Assembly: GCF_000372645.1 (NCBI RefSeq)
Contig: NZ_APMP01000008.1
Span: 62,001-126,000 of the forward strand
From: Caulobacter vibrioides OR37
GTDB taxonomy: Bacteria > Pseudomonadota > Alphaproteobacteria > Caulobacterales > Caulobacteraceae
DNA length: 64,000 bases
Direction: 5' to 3'
Positions 9,145 to 18,133 of the stretch are shown in pieces (position 1 is the stretch's first letter; each line of letters begins with the position of its first letter). The position numbers and the translations under genes were made by a program. The notes below the pieces were generated by a model. The model was not told the DNA's origin. It ran no database searches and saw only the letters and a program-made list of their open reading frames with translations.

Positions 9145-10029
9145 GTGACCCACCTCGCCAGGCGGATCGTCCAGGCCGCGGATATCGTCACGGTGGCGCT
9201 CGACGAGCTGCTGCCGCGCGCCGACGGGCCAGAAAGCCGCCTGACCGAGGCCATGCGATACGCCGCCTTGGGCCCCGGCAAGCGCTTGCGGCCGTTCTTC
9301 GCTCTCGAGACCGGCAAGATGTTCGATTTGGCCGAGCGGCCGGTGCTGCGGGCCGCCTGCGCGCTGGAGTGCATTCACGCCTACAGCCTGGTGCACGACG
9401 ACCTGCCGGCCATGGACGACGACGACGTCCGCCGCGGCCGTCCGACGGTGCACAAGGCCTATGACGAAGCCACCGCCATCCTGGCGGGCGACGCGCTGCA
9501 GACGGCGGCCTTCGAGATCATGGCCCATCCCGACACCCACGACGACGGCCATGTCCGTTCGGAGCTGGTGCGAAAGCTGGCCATCGCCTCGGGCGCGCGC
9601 GGCATGGTCGGCGGCCAGATGATCGACATCCTGGGCGTCCGCGACGACCTGGGCGCGGTGGCGCGGATGCAGCGGTTGAAGACCGGCGCCCTGATCGCCT
9701 TCGCCTTCGAGATCCCGCTGATCATCGCCCGCGCCAAGGAAGGCGAGCGCGCCGCCCTGATGGCCTTCGCCCAGGACCTGGGGCTGGCCTACCAGATCGT
9801 CGACGACATCCTGGACGCCGAGGGCGACCCCAAGACGCTGGGCAAGGCCGCCGGCGGCAAGGACGCCGCCATGGGCAAGACCAACTATGTCACGCTGCTG
9901 GGCCTCGACGCGGCCAAGGAGCGCGTGACGCTTTTGGCCGAGCAGACCCGTTCCCATCTCGAAATCTTTGGCGACCGCGCCGAACATCTTCGCGAAAGCG
10001 TTGATTTCGTGCTGGACCGCCGCAACTGA
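9145..10029 (+). CDS. ispA: Polyprenyl synthetase, probable farnesyl diphosphate synthase
   Basis: A 294-residue enzyme, GTG start at 9145 with AGGGAGG 5-6 bases upstream. It condenses isopentenyl diphosphate with allylic diphosphates to make farnesyl diphosphate. The first aspartate-rich motif is in [15 protein letters not shown] (about residues 84-98) and the second is D-D-I-L-D-A-E-G-D (about 219-227). G-P-G-K-R-L-R-P is the conserved diphosphate-binding block. Chain length is judged from the family and its dxs neighbour, not measured. Confidence 0.94.
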   Translation: MTHLARRIVQAADIVTVALDELLPRADGPESRLTEAMRYAALGPGKRLRPFFALETGKMFDLAERPVLRAACALECIHAYSLVHDDLPAMDDDDVRRGRPTVHKAYDEATAILAGDALQTAAFEIMAHPDTHDDGHVRSELVRKLAIASGARGMVGGQMIDILGVRDDLGAVARMQRLKTGALIAFAFEIPLIIARAKEGERAALMAFAQDLGLAYQIVDDILDAEGDPKTLGKAAGGKDAAMGKTNYVTLLGLDAAKERVTLLAEQTRSHLEIFGDRAEHLRESVDFVLDRRN

Positions 10030-10046
10030 CCGCGCTTTCTTCCGAC

Positions 10047-11969
10047 ATGCCCTCCAAGACCCCCTTGCTCGACACCATTGCTTCGCCCGCCGACACGCGG
10101 GGGCTTTCGATCGCCGAGCTGAAGCAGCTGGCGGCCGACGTGCGCGCCGAGACGATCGACGCGGTGTCGGTGACGGGCGGCCACCTGGGCGCGGGGCTGG
10201 GCGTGGTCGAGCTGACCGTGGCGCTGCACCACGTATTCGACACGCCCAAGGACATCCTGATCTGGGACGTCGGGCATCAGGCCTATCCGCACAAGATCCT
10301 GACCGGCCGGCGCGACCGCATCCGCACCCTGCGCCAGGGCGGCGGGCTGTCGGGCTTCACCAAGCGGGCCGAGAGCGAATACGACCCGTTCGGCGCGGCC
10401 CACGCGGCCACCTCGATCTCGGCGGCCCTGGGCTTCTGCGCCGCGCGCGACGCGAAAGGCGAGGACAACAGCGTCATCGCCGTGATCGGCGACGGTTCGC
10501 TGGGCGCGGGCATGGCCTATGAGGCGATGAACGCGGCGACCGACGCCACCAAGCGCCTGATCGTCATCCTCAACGACAACGACATGTCGATCGCCCCTCC
10601 GGTCGGCGGCATGAGCGCCTATCTGGCCAACCTGGTCTCGGGCGGCGCCTATCGCTCGGTGCGCAAGCTGGGCAAGACCGTCGTCGAGAAACTGCCGACC
10701 CCGATGCGGGAAGCGGCCCGAAAGGCCGAGGAATACGCCCGGGGGATGGTCACCGGCGGCACCTTCTTCGAGGAGCTGGGCTTCTACTATATCGGCCCGA
10801 TCGACGGCCACGACATGGACGCCCTGGTCAGCGTGCTGAAGAACGCCAAGGCGTTCCAGGACAAGCCGGTGCTGGTCCACTGCGTCACCCAGAAGGGCAA
10901 GGGCTACGCCCCGGCCGAGGGCGCGGCCGACAAGCTGCACGCCGTGGCCAAGTTCGACGTGGTCACCGGCCAGCAGCAGAAGGCGGCCGGCGGCCCGCCC
11001 AGCTATACCAAGGTCTTCGCCCAGGAGCTGATCAAGCAGGCGGCCAAGGACGACAAGATCGTCGCCATCACCGCCGCCATGCCGTCGGGCACGGGCCTGG
11101 ATCTGTTCCAGAAGGCCTATCCGGAGCGCACCTTCGACGTCGGCATCGCCGAGCAGCACGCGGTGACCTTCGCCGCCGGCCTGGCCGCCGACGGCATGAA
11201 GCCGTTCGCGGCGATCTATTCGACCTTCCTGCAGCGCGGCTATGACCAGGTGGTCCACGATGTGGCCATCCAGCGTCTGCCGGTGCGTTTCGCCATGGAC
11301 CGCGCCGGCCTGGTGGGCGCCGATGGTCCGACCCACGCCGGCAGCTTCGACATCGGCTTCATGGGGGCCTTGCCCGGCATGGTGCTGATGGCCGCCGCCG
11401 ACGAGGTCGAGCTGGCCCGCATGGTCGCCACCGCCGCCGCCATCGACGATCGCCCCAGCGCCTTCCGCTATCCGCGCGGCGAGGGCCTGGGCCTGGACCT
11501 GCCCGAGATCGCCGAGCCGCTGGAGATCGGCAAGGGCCGCATCGTCCGCGAGGGGACCAGCGTCGCCATCGTCTCGTTCGGCGCGCGCCTCTCCGAAAGC
11601 CTGAAGGCCGCCGATCTGCTGGCCGCGCGCGGCTTGTCGGCCACGGTCTGCGACGCCCGCTTCGCCAAGCCGCTCGACCTCGACCTGTTGCTGCGCCTGG
11701 CGCGCGAACACGAGGCGATCGTCACGGTGGAGGAGGGCGCCATGGGCGGTTTTGGCGGCTTCGTGCTGCAGGCCCTGGCCCAGCACGGCGCTCTGGATCG
11801 CGGCCTGAAGATCCGCACCCTGTGCCTGCCCGACGTCTTCCAGGACCAGGACAAGCCCGACGCGATGTACGCCGAAGCCGGCCTCGACGCCGACGGCATC
11901 CTGCGCGGGGCGCTCTCGGCGCTGGGCATGGACAATGTCAGCGCGGCGGGGGCGGGGCGGCGGGCTTAG
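10047..11969 (+). CDS. dxs: 1-deoxy-D-xylulose-5-phosphate synthase
   Basis: A 640-residue thiamine-diphosphate enzyme, the first step of the MEP isoprenoid pathway (pyruvate plus glyceraldehyde 3-phosphate). The cofactor site is visible as [15 protein letters not shown] (about 150-164). Other conserved blocks are [23 protein letters not shown], and the transketolase pyrimidine-domain part [18 protein letters not shown]. It starts 17 bp after ispA, making isoprenoid precursors and their condensation one transcription unit. The cofactor would come from the pathway of thiC, at the far end of this window. Confidence 0.97.
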   Translation: MPSKTPLLDTIASPADTRGLSIAELKQLAADVRAETIDAVSVTGGHLGAGLGVVELTVALHHVFDTPKDILIWDVGHQAYPHKILTGRRDRIRTLRQGGGLSGFTKRAESEYDPFGAAHAATSISAALGFCAARDAKGEDNSVIAVIGDGSLGAGMAYEAMNAATDATKRLIVILNDNDMSIAPPVGGMSAYLANLVSGGAYRSVRKLGKTVVEKLPTPMREAARKAEEYARGMVTGGTFFEELGFYYIGPIDGHDMDALVSVLKNAKAFQDKPVLVHCVTQKGKGYAPAEGAADKLHAVAKFDVVTGQQQKAAGGPPSYTKVFAQELIKQAAKDDKIVAITAAMPSGTGLDLFQKAYPERTFDVGIAEQHAVTFAAGLAADGMKPFAAIYSTFLQRGYDQVVHDVAIQRLPVRFAMDRAGLVGADGPTHAGSFDIGFMGALPGMVLMAAADEVELARMVATAAAIDDRPSAFRYPRGEGLGLDLPEIAEPLEIGKGRIVREGTSVAIVSFGARLSESLKAADLLAARGLSATVCDARFAKPLDLDLLLRLAREHEAIVTVEEGAMGGFGGFVLQALAQHGALDRGLKIRTLCLPDVFQDQDKPDAMYAEAGLDADGILRGALSALGMDNVSAAGAGRRA

Positions 11970-12083
11970 GGGCGCTCTGAGAGGGGCTGGCTTCCGGCGA
12001 GTGGTGAAGGTCGGGTTTCTGAAAGGAGACCCGAGGCGATTTTCGACCCTGAGCGGACTCTGATCCATGCGCTATCATTACCT

Positions 12084-12296
12084 ATGATCTACTTCGCCAT
12101 GGGCTTCTTGGCCTCGTTTGTCGGCCTATTTGCTTGGCTTGCGAGGAAGGCCTTCCGTACGCGGGTCGTATACGGATTGGGCTGGTCTGTGACTGAGGCC
12201 CAGACGCCCATCTACTTTTGGTTCGGTGTGGCGTTCTATCTGCTCAACGCAGTTGTGGGGTGCTTGTTTTTCCTGGTCCTGCTGTCAGGGCACTGA
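12084..12296 (+). CDS. Small hypothetical membrane protein
   Basis: A 70-residue ORF with two hydrophobic segments (about residues 2-20 and 46-67) separated by a basic stretch K-A-F-R-T-R-V-V-Y. I do not recognise a family. It stands in a segment whose base and codon usage is visibly less GC3-biased than dxs upstream, which suggests a recent or rapidly changing gene. No strong ribosome site is visible, so the exact start is uncertain. Confidence 0.5.
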   Translation: MIYFAMGFLASFVGLFAWLARKAFRTRVVYGLGWSVTEAQTPIYFWFGVAFYLLNAVVGCLFFLVLLSGH

Positions 12297-12425
12297 AGTC
12301 TTTAGGCCGCCATCCACGCAAGTCGGACGCCGGGATGGGCTCGATTGCGCAAGGTGTGATCGCTGACCTAGGGTCGCGGTTGTGGGCGGCGCCCACGGAA
12401 CAACATCTTCCAGCGACGGTGGACT

Positions 12426-13400
12426 ATGATCTTCCTTGTCGTCATTGCGGCGTTGCTAGCGTCTGAGCCCATCAGGCTGGAGCGCGGCCCGATCCCCGTC
12501 GAGCAAGCCTTCGCGCTAAAGCGGGAGAAAGGCGACGCCGCGTTCGCCGCTGAGGTGGACGCTGCGGTTGGGCGACTTCAAAACGGGCGCTTTAAGCAGG
12601 CCAAGGTCGCTGGCCCTTGCGCAAGCCCAGTCCAGATCGCCGCCTCGGCGCAAATGGAGCTTGTTCGTCGGACGTCCGATCCTCAAGCTTATGCTCGGTC
12701 ACTTGCCGACGCCGAGGGCGCGCTGGCTCGTCGACAAGCCTTGAGGGCGCCGTACCTCGACGGCGCGCAGGTCGCCTCGCCGTATGGCCTCGTGGGAAGA
12801 ATGGCGGCCCGCGCCAAAACCGAACCCGATCCCCGACTGGCGGAACTGTATCGGCGGATGGCCGAGGATCAGTTTTCCACCATGGACACCCTTCAATTGC
12901 GAGCTTTCTTTGGGCCGGGCATCCATACCGCGTGGGAGAAGGGCTTGGACGAGGGCGCCCTTGCCTATCTGGACGCGATGATCGCAGGCGAATGGTGCCC
13001 CATGAACGTTGCCAACGCCGATTGGCTGAAAGGCCAACTCAGAGAGCACGGCTGGTACAAAATCTCGATCTATGGCGCTGACGCGGACGGCGCCGCCTGG
13101 CTGATCGTCCAGCACGCCCGACATGACCTGGCCTTCCAGCGTGAGGTGCTCGCCATGCTCGAGCCGCTCTGGGAGACCGGCGAAACGAAGGGGCAGAACT
13201 ACGCCATGCTGTACGATCAGACGGCGCACTATGCGGGACGCCCTGGTCGCTTCGGCGTCATGGGCGATTGCACGGCTCCGGGTGTTTGGTCCCCTAAACC
13301 CCTCGAAGACCCAAATGCTGTCGACTTGTGGCGCAAGAAGGCCGGAATGCCGCCTCTTGCCCAGTACGTCGCGATGCGCAGCAAGGGGTGTGTGCCATGA
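12426..13400 (+). CDS. Hypothetical secreted protein with DUF6624-like C-terminus
   Basis: A 324-residue protein beginning with a short hydrophobic N-terminus (M-I-F-L-V-V-I-A-A-L-L-A-S) that looks like a signal peptide. The C-terminal third carries W-L-I-V-Q-H-A-R-H-D-L-A-F-Q-R-E-V-L and N-Y-A-M-L-Y-D-Q-T-A-H-Y-A-G-R-P-G-R-F-G, a pattern I associate with the DUF6624 group; no enzymatic role is known to me. Codon choice is less GC-rich at third positions than in neighbouring housekeeping genes, consistent with accessory DNA between dxs and the flagellar cluster. Confidence 0.7.
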   Translation: MIFLVVIAALLASEPIRLERGPIPVEQAFALKREKGDAAFAAEVDAAVGRLQNGRFKQAKVAGPCASPVQIAASAQMELVRRTSDPQAYARSLADAEGALARRQALRAPYLDGAQVASPYGLVGRMAARAKTEPDPRLAELYRRMAEDQFSTMDTLQLRAFFGPGIHTAWEKGLDEGALAYLDAMIAGEWCPMNVANADWLKGQLREHGWYKISIYGADADGAAWLIVQHARHDLAFQREVLAMLEPLWETGETKGQNYAMLYDQTAHYAGRPGRFGVMGDCTAPGVWSPKPLEDPNAVDLWRKKAGMPPLAQYVAMRSKGCVP

Positions 13401-13486
13401 TCCGCGCGCCTCGATGATGGGTCGCTGTGGGATGATCGAAGAGCGCTGAAGGTCGCCTAACCACCCATTTCAGAACTTCAATTTAT

Positions 13487-13599
13487 CGTCATCCCGCGCT
13501 TCATGCGCGGGACCCATTCGTCCGCCGCAGGGCGCGCCCGAATGGCCTTCTTAAGTGAAAGCTGAACCATGGGTCCCGCGCATGAAGCGCGGGATGACG
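13487..13599. repeat. Long inverted repeat with self-palindromic arms (REP-like)
   Basis: Two 31-bp arms (13487-13517 and 13569-13599) are perfect reverse complements around a 51-bp spacer. Each arm itself contains the stem TCCCGCGC-ttcat-GCGCGGGA. This doubly palindromic organisation is typical of REP/BIME-type intergenic repeats. It lies between the convergent DUF6624-like gene and the minus-strand lipoprotein gene, so it may also act as a bidirectional terminator. Confidence 0.85.
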
Positions 13600-13613
13600 G
13601 GTATCAAGATCCA

Positions 13614-14075
13614 CTAAGCTCCACACGCTTTGAAGAACGCCCGCACGCGGCCACGGTCGGCGCCTGTCGCCGCCAGGCTGTGCCGCTCGCCCTCGGTCAC
13701 CAGCGTCAGCTCGCCCGTGCGCTTGAACGCCGCCAGCGCCGGCGCGCTGGCCTTGCCTTGGGCTTCGAGGTGGCCGGTCTCGCTCATCTCGTCGGCCACG
13801 TGCGCGCCGGGGAAGCGGCTCTCGGCCCGCCCCGACGCCAGGACCAGTTCCTTGTCGGACGCCTCGACCCATGCCGTGATCTCGTCGCGACCCGGCTGGC
13901 AGGTGAACATCAGCACAACGTCGTCGCTGTCGGGGCGGCCATAGGCCAGGCGAGGGGGCTCGGAGCCGCCTTCGAGATAGGCCCAGCGGTAGCCGTCGAG
14001 GCCCGCCTTCTCATGCGCGCAGCCCGCCAGCAGCGTGGCGAATCCCAGGGCGGCGAAGGCGATGCGGCGTTTCAT
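13614..14075 (-). CDS. Hypothetical lipoprotein
   Basis: A 153-residue protein from the ATG at 14075, which has AGGAGGGG about 6 bases upstream. The N-terminus M-K-R-R followed by a hydrophobic run and L-L-A-G-C is a clear lipobox, with the lipidated Cys near residue 18. The mature part has no family I can name. It lies 114 bp downstream of flgH on the same strand and may be read through from the flagellar operon, but nothing in its sequence is flagellar. Confidence 0.75.
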   Translation of the reverse strand: MKRRIAFAALGFATLLAGCAHEKAGLDGYRWAYLEGGSEPPRLAYGRPDSDDVVLMFTCQPGRDEITAWVEASDKELVLASGRAESRFPGAHVADEMSETGHLEAQGKASAPALAAFKRTGELTLVTEGERHSLAATGADRGRVRAFFKACGA

Positions 14076-14189
14076 GACGGCCCCTCCTACGGCGATCAAC
14101 GCCGGAGAGACCTGAACGGCTCCTGAAACGGATCGGGCGCGGAAGCCTCGCGGCGCCGCGCCCGAAGGTCTTGCAAGTCTCTGGCGCGC

Positions 14190-14924
14190 TTAGAACGGCG
14201 AGAACTTCTCGATCAGCGACTGGCCGGCCGGGGTCTTCTGGACGCGGCTGATGTCGCCGCGGCCGCCGTAGCTGATGCGGGCCTCGGCGATCTGGGTGTG
14301 CTTGATCGTGTTGGCCGACGAGATGTCCTCGGGACGCACGATGCCGGCGACGGTCAGCTGGCGCACCTCGGCGTTGGTGCGGACTTCCTGGGTGCCCTGG
14401 ATGACCATGTTGCCGTTCGGCAGGACCGAGCTGACCACGGCGGCGATGGTCAGGCTGATCTTTTCCGAGCGCTGCACGCTGCCGGCGCCGGCGTTGTTGG
14501 TCGTCGAGTTGGTTTCCAGCGCGTTCGCGGCGCTGAAGCCGCCCGGCAGGATCTTCCCGAGGCTCGATTCAAGGCCCAGCAGGTGCGGCACGCCCGCCTT
14601 GGTGCCCGAGGTGCGCGAGCTGGCGGTCTGGTTCTTGGTGTTTGCGCTGTCGTCGATGTCGATCAGCACGGTCAGGATGTCGCCGACCCGGCTGGCGCGC
14701 TGGTCGTTGAAGAAGGCGCGGGCGCCGACGCGCCACAGCGAGTTGGCCGAGGCCGGCTGGGGCGCCGGCTCGCGGGCGGAGACGAACTGCTGCTGGATCG
14801 GGGCCAGCTGGGCGGGATAGCCGACCGGGGCCAGGTCGGGGCCCTTGACGGCTTCCTTGACGGTCGAGCAGGCGGCCAGCGGGGCCAGGAGGAGGGCGGC
14901 GGCGATGAGGACGGGGCGACGCAT
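14190..14924 (-). CDS. flgH: Flagellar L-ring lipoprotein FlgH
   Basis: A 244-residue outer-membrane L-ring subunit that forms the bushing for the flagellar rod. A lipobox L-A-A-C lies at about residues 16-19. The family core is present: S-L-W-R-V-G-A-R-A-F-F-N-D-Q-R-A-S-R-V-G-D-I-L-T-V-L-I, then G-N-M-V-I-Q-G-T-Q-E-V-R-T-N-A-E-V-R-Q-L and I-V-R-P-E-D-I-S-S-A-N-T-I. It is the last gene of the flgF-flgG-flgA-flgH series, 12 bp after flgA. Confidence 0.97.
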   Translation of the reverse strand: MRRPVLIAAALLLAPLAACSTVKEAVKGPDLAPVGYPAQLAPIQQQFVSAREPAPQPASANSLWRVGARAFFNDQRASRVGDILTVLIDIDDSANTKNQTASSRTSGTKAGVPHLLGLESSLGKILPGGFSAANALETNSTTNNAGAGSVQRSEKISLTIAAVVSSVLPNGNMVIQGTQEVRTNAEVRQLTVAGIVRPEDISSANTIKHTQIAEARISYGGRGDISRVQKTPAGQSLIEKFSPF

Positions 14925-14936
14925 GGGCGGAAACTC

Positions 14937-15713
14937 CTAGCGAGCGGCGAAGCGGACGGGTTGCGAGCGAGCTTGCAAGGCCTGGGCCTGCGGACCGACG
15001 ACGGCGGCCCCCGGGCCGGTCGCGACGGCCTGGATGATCTTCTTGGACAGGGTGTTCTGGACGGTGAAGATCTCGCCGGCGGCGGCGTTGGTCATCGCCT
15101 TGCCTTGAAGCGAAAGGGAAATTCCGTCGTCTTCATAGGTGACAGTGATCAGCTCGCCGGTCTTGATGACCTGGGCGGCCGAGACGTCGTGGCTCTGGGC
15201 CGCGGCGCCTTCACGCAGGGGGCGCTTGGCGACCATGCCGATCATGGCGTCGGCGTCGCGGGGGGCGTCGAACGGCGCGCCGGCCATTTTCACCCAGATC
15301 AGGTCCTCGGGCTGCAAGACCTCCCCGGTGGCGATGCCGCGGGCGTAGGCAAGAACTTCCACATTGCCGCGCGCCGCCGTGGGGCGGGCCCCCGGCGCGC
15401 CGCCTTGCGAAACGCCGCCGTTGTCGGCGCCCTCGCGGACGATGATGCGGCGAACGCCGTTGGCGTTGTTCCAGTCGAAGCCGGCGCGGTGGGCCATGAC
15501 CTGCACCTGGCCCGCGTCCAGCACGGCGGTCGGGCCCAGACGCTGGCCGACCATCAGGTTGGCGGCCGGGCCGCTGACGCCGTCGAACAGGTCGCCCAGG
15601 GTGATGCGGCCGTCGGCGTCGGTGGTGTCCATCCGCAGGGTCACCGGGTTTCCGGCGGTGGCTGGCGTGGCGAAGGCCAGGGCGGCGGCGGTCAGGATCA
15701 GGAAGTTCTTCAT
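14937..15713 (-). CDS. flgA: Flagellar P-ring assembly chaperone FlgA
   Basis: A 258-residue periplasmic protein with a cleavable-looking signal peptide (M-K-N-F-L-I-L-T-A-A-A-L-A-F-A-T-P-A-T-A). The C-terminal SAF domain shows A-R-G-I-A-T-G-E-V-L-Q-P-E-D-L and A-K-R-P-L-R-E-G, plus G-E-I-F-T-V-Q-N-T-L-S-K-K-I-I-Q-A near the end. FlgA assists P-ring (FlgI) assembly around the rod. It lies between flgG and flgH, the known Caulobacter order. Confidence 0.95.
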   Translation of the reverse strand: MKNFLILTAAALAFATPATAGNPVTLRMDTTDADGRITLGDLFDGVSGPAANLMVGQRLGPTAVLDAGQVQVMAHRAGFDWNNANGVRRIIVREGADNGGVSQGGAPGARPTAARGNVEVLAYARGIATGEVLQPEDLIWVKMAGAPFDAPRDADAMIGMVAKRPLREGAAAQSHDVSAAQVIKTGELITVTYEDDGISLSLQGKAMTNAAAGEIFTVQNTLSKKIIQAVATGPGAAVVGPQAQALQARSQPVRFAAR

Positions 15714-15717
15714 GAGC

Positions 15718-16506
15718 TTACGACCTCATCTGCGAGGTGGTTTGCAGCATCTGATCGGCCGTGGTGATCACCTTCGAGTTCATCTCGTAGGCGCGCTGGG
15801 CCGTGATCAGGGCGGTGATTTCCGAGACCGAGTCGACGTTCGAGGCTTCGGTGTAGTTCTGCAGCAGGGTCCCGAAACCCGGCTGGCCCGGCGCCGCCAG
15901 GTTGGCCGCGCCCGAACCGCCCGTTTCCAGGAACAGGTTGTCGCCGATCGCTTCCAGCCCGCCCTCGTTCATGAAGTTGGCCAGTTGCAGCTGGCCGACG
16001 GTCTGCGGCGCGGGTTGGCCGTCCAGCGTGACCTGCACCAGGCCGGTCTTGCTGATCGTGATGCCGGTGGCGTTCTGCGGAATGGTGATGCCCGGCTGGA
16101 CGACGTAGCCGTCCTCGGTGACCACCTGGCCCTGGTCGTTGGTCGAGAAGTTGCCGGCGCGCGTATAGGCCGTCTCGCCCGAGGGCAGCAGGATCGGCAG
16201 GTAACCCTTGCCCTGGATGGCGACGTCCAGCGGGTTGTTGGTCAGGGTCGGGGTACCCTGCTCGGTGATCCGATAGACCGAGCCGGCCTTGACGCCGCCG
16301 CCGACCTGAACGCCGGTCGGGACAATGTTGCCGTTGCTGGACGACTGGGCGCCGGCCCGCTCGTAGGTCTGGTACAGGAGGTCCTGGAACTCGGCCCGTT
16401 GGCGCTTGAAGCCCACGGTGTTCATGTTGGCGATGTTGTTCGAGATGACCTCGACGTTCAGCTGCTGGGCGGCCATGCCCGAGGCGGCGGTGCGGAGAGC
16501 TTGCAT
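15718..16506 (-). CDS. flgG: Flagellar distal rod protein FlgG
   Basis: A 262-residue rod protein. The N-terminal block A-L-R-T-A-A-S-G-M-A-A-Q-Q-L-N-V-E-V-I-S-N-N-I-A-N-M-N-T-V-G-F-K-R is the flagellar rod/hook signature, and the C-terminus E-A-S-N-V-D-S-V-S-E-I-T-A-L-I-T-A-Q-R-A-Y-E-M-N-S-K is its coiled-coil partner. Both ends together form the D0 helices of the rod. It follows flgF by 13 bp and precedes flgA by 4 bp. Confidence 0.98.
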   Translation of the reverse strand: MQALRTAASGMAAQQLNVEVISNNIANMNTVGFKRQRAEFQDLLYQTYERAGAQSSSNGNIVPTGVQVGGGVKAGSVYRITEQGTPTLTNNPLDVAIQGKGYLPILLPSGETAYTRAGNFSTNDQGQVVTEDGYVVQPGITIPQNATGITISKTGLVQVTLDGQPAPQTVGQLQLANFMNEGGLEAIGDNLFLETGGSGAANLAAPGQPGFGTLLQNYTEASNVDSVSEITALITAQRAYEMNSKVITTADQMLQTTSQMRS

Positions 16507-16519
16507 CGGCTAGCGTCCC

Positions 16520-17257
16520 TTAATTGACCTTGCCCAGCCGATCGACGGCCGTGCGGGAGAGTTCGGAAGTGTTGTCCATCATCTTCGACACGCCCTCGTA
16601 GGCGCGCTGAACCTCGATCAGCTTGGTGATCTCGACGACGGAGTTGACGTTGCTGGCTTCCAGCATTCCCTGCTGGACCTGGGCGTCGGGCGCGACCTGC
16701 GGGGTCGTGTTGGACGTATTGCGAAACAGGTTGTCGCCGTCCTTGGCGAAGCTGGACAGGTCGTCGGGGCGGACCACGGCGATCTTGCCGACCCGGACCG
16801 CGCCTTGCGTGACCGTGCCGTCCTTGCCGATCGAGACCGGGCCCAGGGCCGGGTCGATGGTCAGTTCGCCGCCGCCCTCGTCCAGGACGGAATTGCCGCC
16901 CTGGGTGACCAGCTTGCCTTCGGGGTTGGTCGTGAAGCGGCCGTCGCGGGTGTAGCGCTCGCCGGCCGGCGTCTGGACTCGGAAGAAGCCCTTGCCCTCG
17001 ATGGCCACGTCCAGGTCGCCGCCGGTCTTGGTCAGGGCACCTTGCGTGAAGTCGCGGGCGAGGCCCGAATCCAGCACGAACTTGACCGGCGAGCTCCCGT
17101 CCAGGGTCTTGGCCGGCTTGGCCTCCTCGGTGCGGACCATCAGGTCCTCGGTCTTGAAGCCGATCGTGTTGGCGTTGGCGATGTTGTTGGCCACGATGTC
17201 GAGCTGGCGGCGCAGCGTCATCTGACGCGACAGGCCCACGTAGAGCGCGTTGTCCAT
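16520..17257 (-). CDS. flgF: Flagellar proximal rod protein FlgF
   Basis: A 245-residue rod protein, first gene of the flgFGAH operon. It has the N-terminal rod signature L-R-R-Q-L-D-I-V-A-N-N-I-A-N-A-N-T-I-G-F-K and the C-terminal V-V-E-I-T-K-L-I-E-V-Q-R-A-Y-E-G-V-S-K-M-M. A near-consensus sigma54 promoter stands 51 bp upstream of the start codon, so expression should require RpoN and a FlbD-type activator, as expected for late basal-body genes in Caulobacter. Confidence 0.97.
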   Translation of the reverse strand: MDNALYVGLSRQMTLRRQLDIVANNIANANTIGFKTEDLMVRTEEAKPAKTLDGSSPVKFVLDSGLARDFTQGALTKTGGDLDVAIEGKGFFRVQTPAGERYTRDGRFTTNPEGKLVTQGGNSVLDEGGGELTIDPALGPVSIGKDGTVTQGAVRVGKIAVVRPDDLSSFAKDGDNLFRNTSNTTPQVAPDAQVQQGMLEASNVNSVVEITKLIEVQRAYEGVSKMMDNTSELSRTAVDRLGKVN

Positions 17258-17307
17258 GGCGAGTTAACTCGGGCGGCTGGCGCGACAAATGCGCCGCAAC
17301 CCTTGAA

Positions 17308-17322
17308 GCAACCTTCGTGCCA
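17308..17322 (-). promoter_or_regulatory. Sigma54 promoter of the flgF operon
   Basis: Read on the minus strand, TGGCACGAAGGTTGC matches the sigma54 -24/-12 consensus (TGGCAC, five bases, TTGC) exactly in both conserved elements. Transcription would start roughly 12 bases downstream, around 17296, giving a leader of about 40 bases before flgF. Confidence 0.9.
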
Positions 17323-17382
17323 GCGCCAAAACACCTTATAAATCAATGAATAGGAAGGTTAACGCCGGGGTGTGGGGCGGAG

Positions 17383-17395
17383 TCTGCCGGGCAGA
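17383..17395. promoter_or_regulatory. Candidate FlbD (ftr-like) enhancer palindrome
   Basis: TCTGCCGGGCAGA is palindromic apart from its central base and lies about 60 bp upstream of the sigma54 -24 element and about 90 bp before the fliL start codon. Caulobacter FlbD binds GC-rich ftr sites near such promoters, activating late operons and repressing early ones. Assignment to FlbD is inference from location and GCC/GGC character. Confidence 0.4.
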
Positions 17396-17420
17396 TTCAG
17401 CCTGCGACCAAATGGCCGCC

Positions 17421-17437
17421 AAAACACATCGTTAACC
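17421..17437 (+). promoter_or_regulatory. Candidate CtrA half-site before fliL
   Basis: TTAACC at 17432-17437 is a full CtrA half-site. The position where the second half (TTAA, seven bases upstream) should be reads AAAA, so this is at best a degenerate TTAA-N7-TTAAC box. The fliLM promoter of Caulobacter is known to be CtrA dependent, which is the only reason to report it. Two GANTC sites (17394 and 17464) are in the same gap. Confidence 0.35.
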
Positions 17438-17483
17438 ATGTCTCGCGCATGTGTATGGGCATAGATTCCAAGGAACCGCGCGC

Positions 17484-18107
17484 GTGGCCAAGAAACCCGA
17501 AAAGGAAGCTCCCGCTCCCGAAGGCGAAGACGGCGCCGCGGAAGGCGAAGCCCCCGCCAAGAAGAAGCCGCCGATCCTGATCATCGCCATCGCGGCGGGC
17601 GTTCTGGTGCTGGGCGGCGGCGGGGCCGCGGCCTTCTTCCTGCTGAAGCCCAAGCCCGAAGCGGCGGCGGGCGAGCACGGCAAGGAAAAGAAGGAAAAGA
17701 AGAAGGAAGAAAAGAAGGAAGAGAAGGGCAAGGAAGGCGAAAAGGGCAAGGAAGGCGCCGCCGGCGGCGCCGGCGTCCCGGTCATCAAGGACGGCCCCGA
17801 TGGGGTGGTGTTCTACACCCTGCCCGACATCGTCGTGAACATGCAGACGGCCGACGGCAAGTCGACCTTCCTGAAGCTGAAATTGACCTTCGAGCTGCCG
17901 GACCACGATACGGCCGATGCTTTGACGCCGAATCTGCCCAGGCTGCAGGACATGTTCCAGACCTTCCTGCGCGAGCTGCGCCCCGAGGACCTGAACGGTT
18001 CGCAGGGCACCTACCAGCTGCGCGTCGAATTGCTGCGACGCGTGAACCTGGTCGCCGCGCCGGCCAAGGTGAACGCGGTCCTCATCGAGGAGATGCTGAT
18101 CAACTAG
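17484..18107 (+). CDS. fliL: Flagellar basal body-associated protein FliL
   Basis: A 207-residue inner-membrane protein, GTG start at 17484 with AAGGAA about 8-9 bases before it. A short cytoplasmic tail is followed by one transmembrane helix (about residues 31-54: I-L-I-I-A-I-A-A-G-V-L-V-L-G-G-G-G). A Lys/Glu-rich linker (about 68-93) leads to the periplasmic FliL domain with F-Y-T-L-P-D-I-V-V-N-M-Q and T-F-L-K-L-K-L-T-F-E-L. FliL surrounds stator units and is needed for motor function in Caulobacter. It heads a run of five same-strand genes. Confidence 0.94.
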   Translation: MAKKPEKEAPAPEGEDGAAEGEAPAKKKPPILIIAIAAGVLVLGGGGAAAFFLLKPKPEAAAGEHGKEKKEKKKEEKKEEKGKEGEKGKEGAAGGAGVPVIKDGPDGVVFYTLPDIVVNMQTADGKSTFLKLKLTFELPDHDTADALTPNLPRLQDMFQTFLRELRPEDLNGSQGTYQLRVELLRRVNLVAAPAKVNAVLIEEMLIN

Positions 18108-18133
18108 GCCTCTGGCCGGTTGGGCGAAGGATC

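Noticed and set aside
9885-12068. A 727-codon minus-strand frame over dxs
   Set aside because: Antisense to the strongly conserved dxs gene, with low-complexity His/Gln/Arg composition and no recognisable domain.
17685-17760. Lys/Glu codon-rich near-repeats in fliL, resembling a tandem repeat
   Set aside because: The repetition reflects a charged low-complexity linker (aag/gaa codons) after the membrane helix, common in alphaproteobacterial FliL; no regular unit length.
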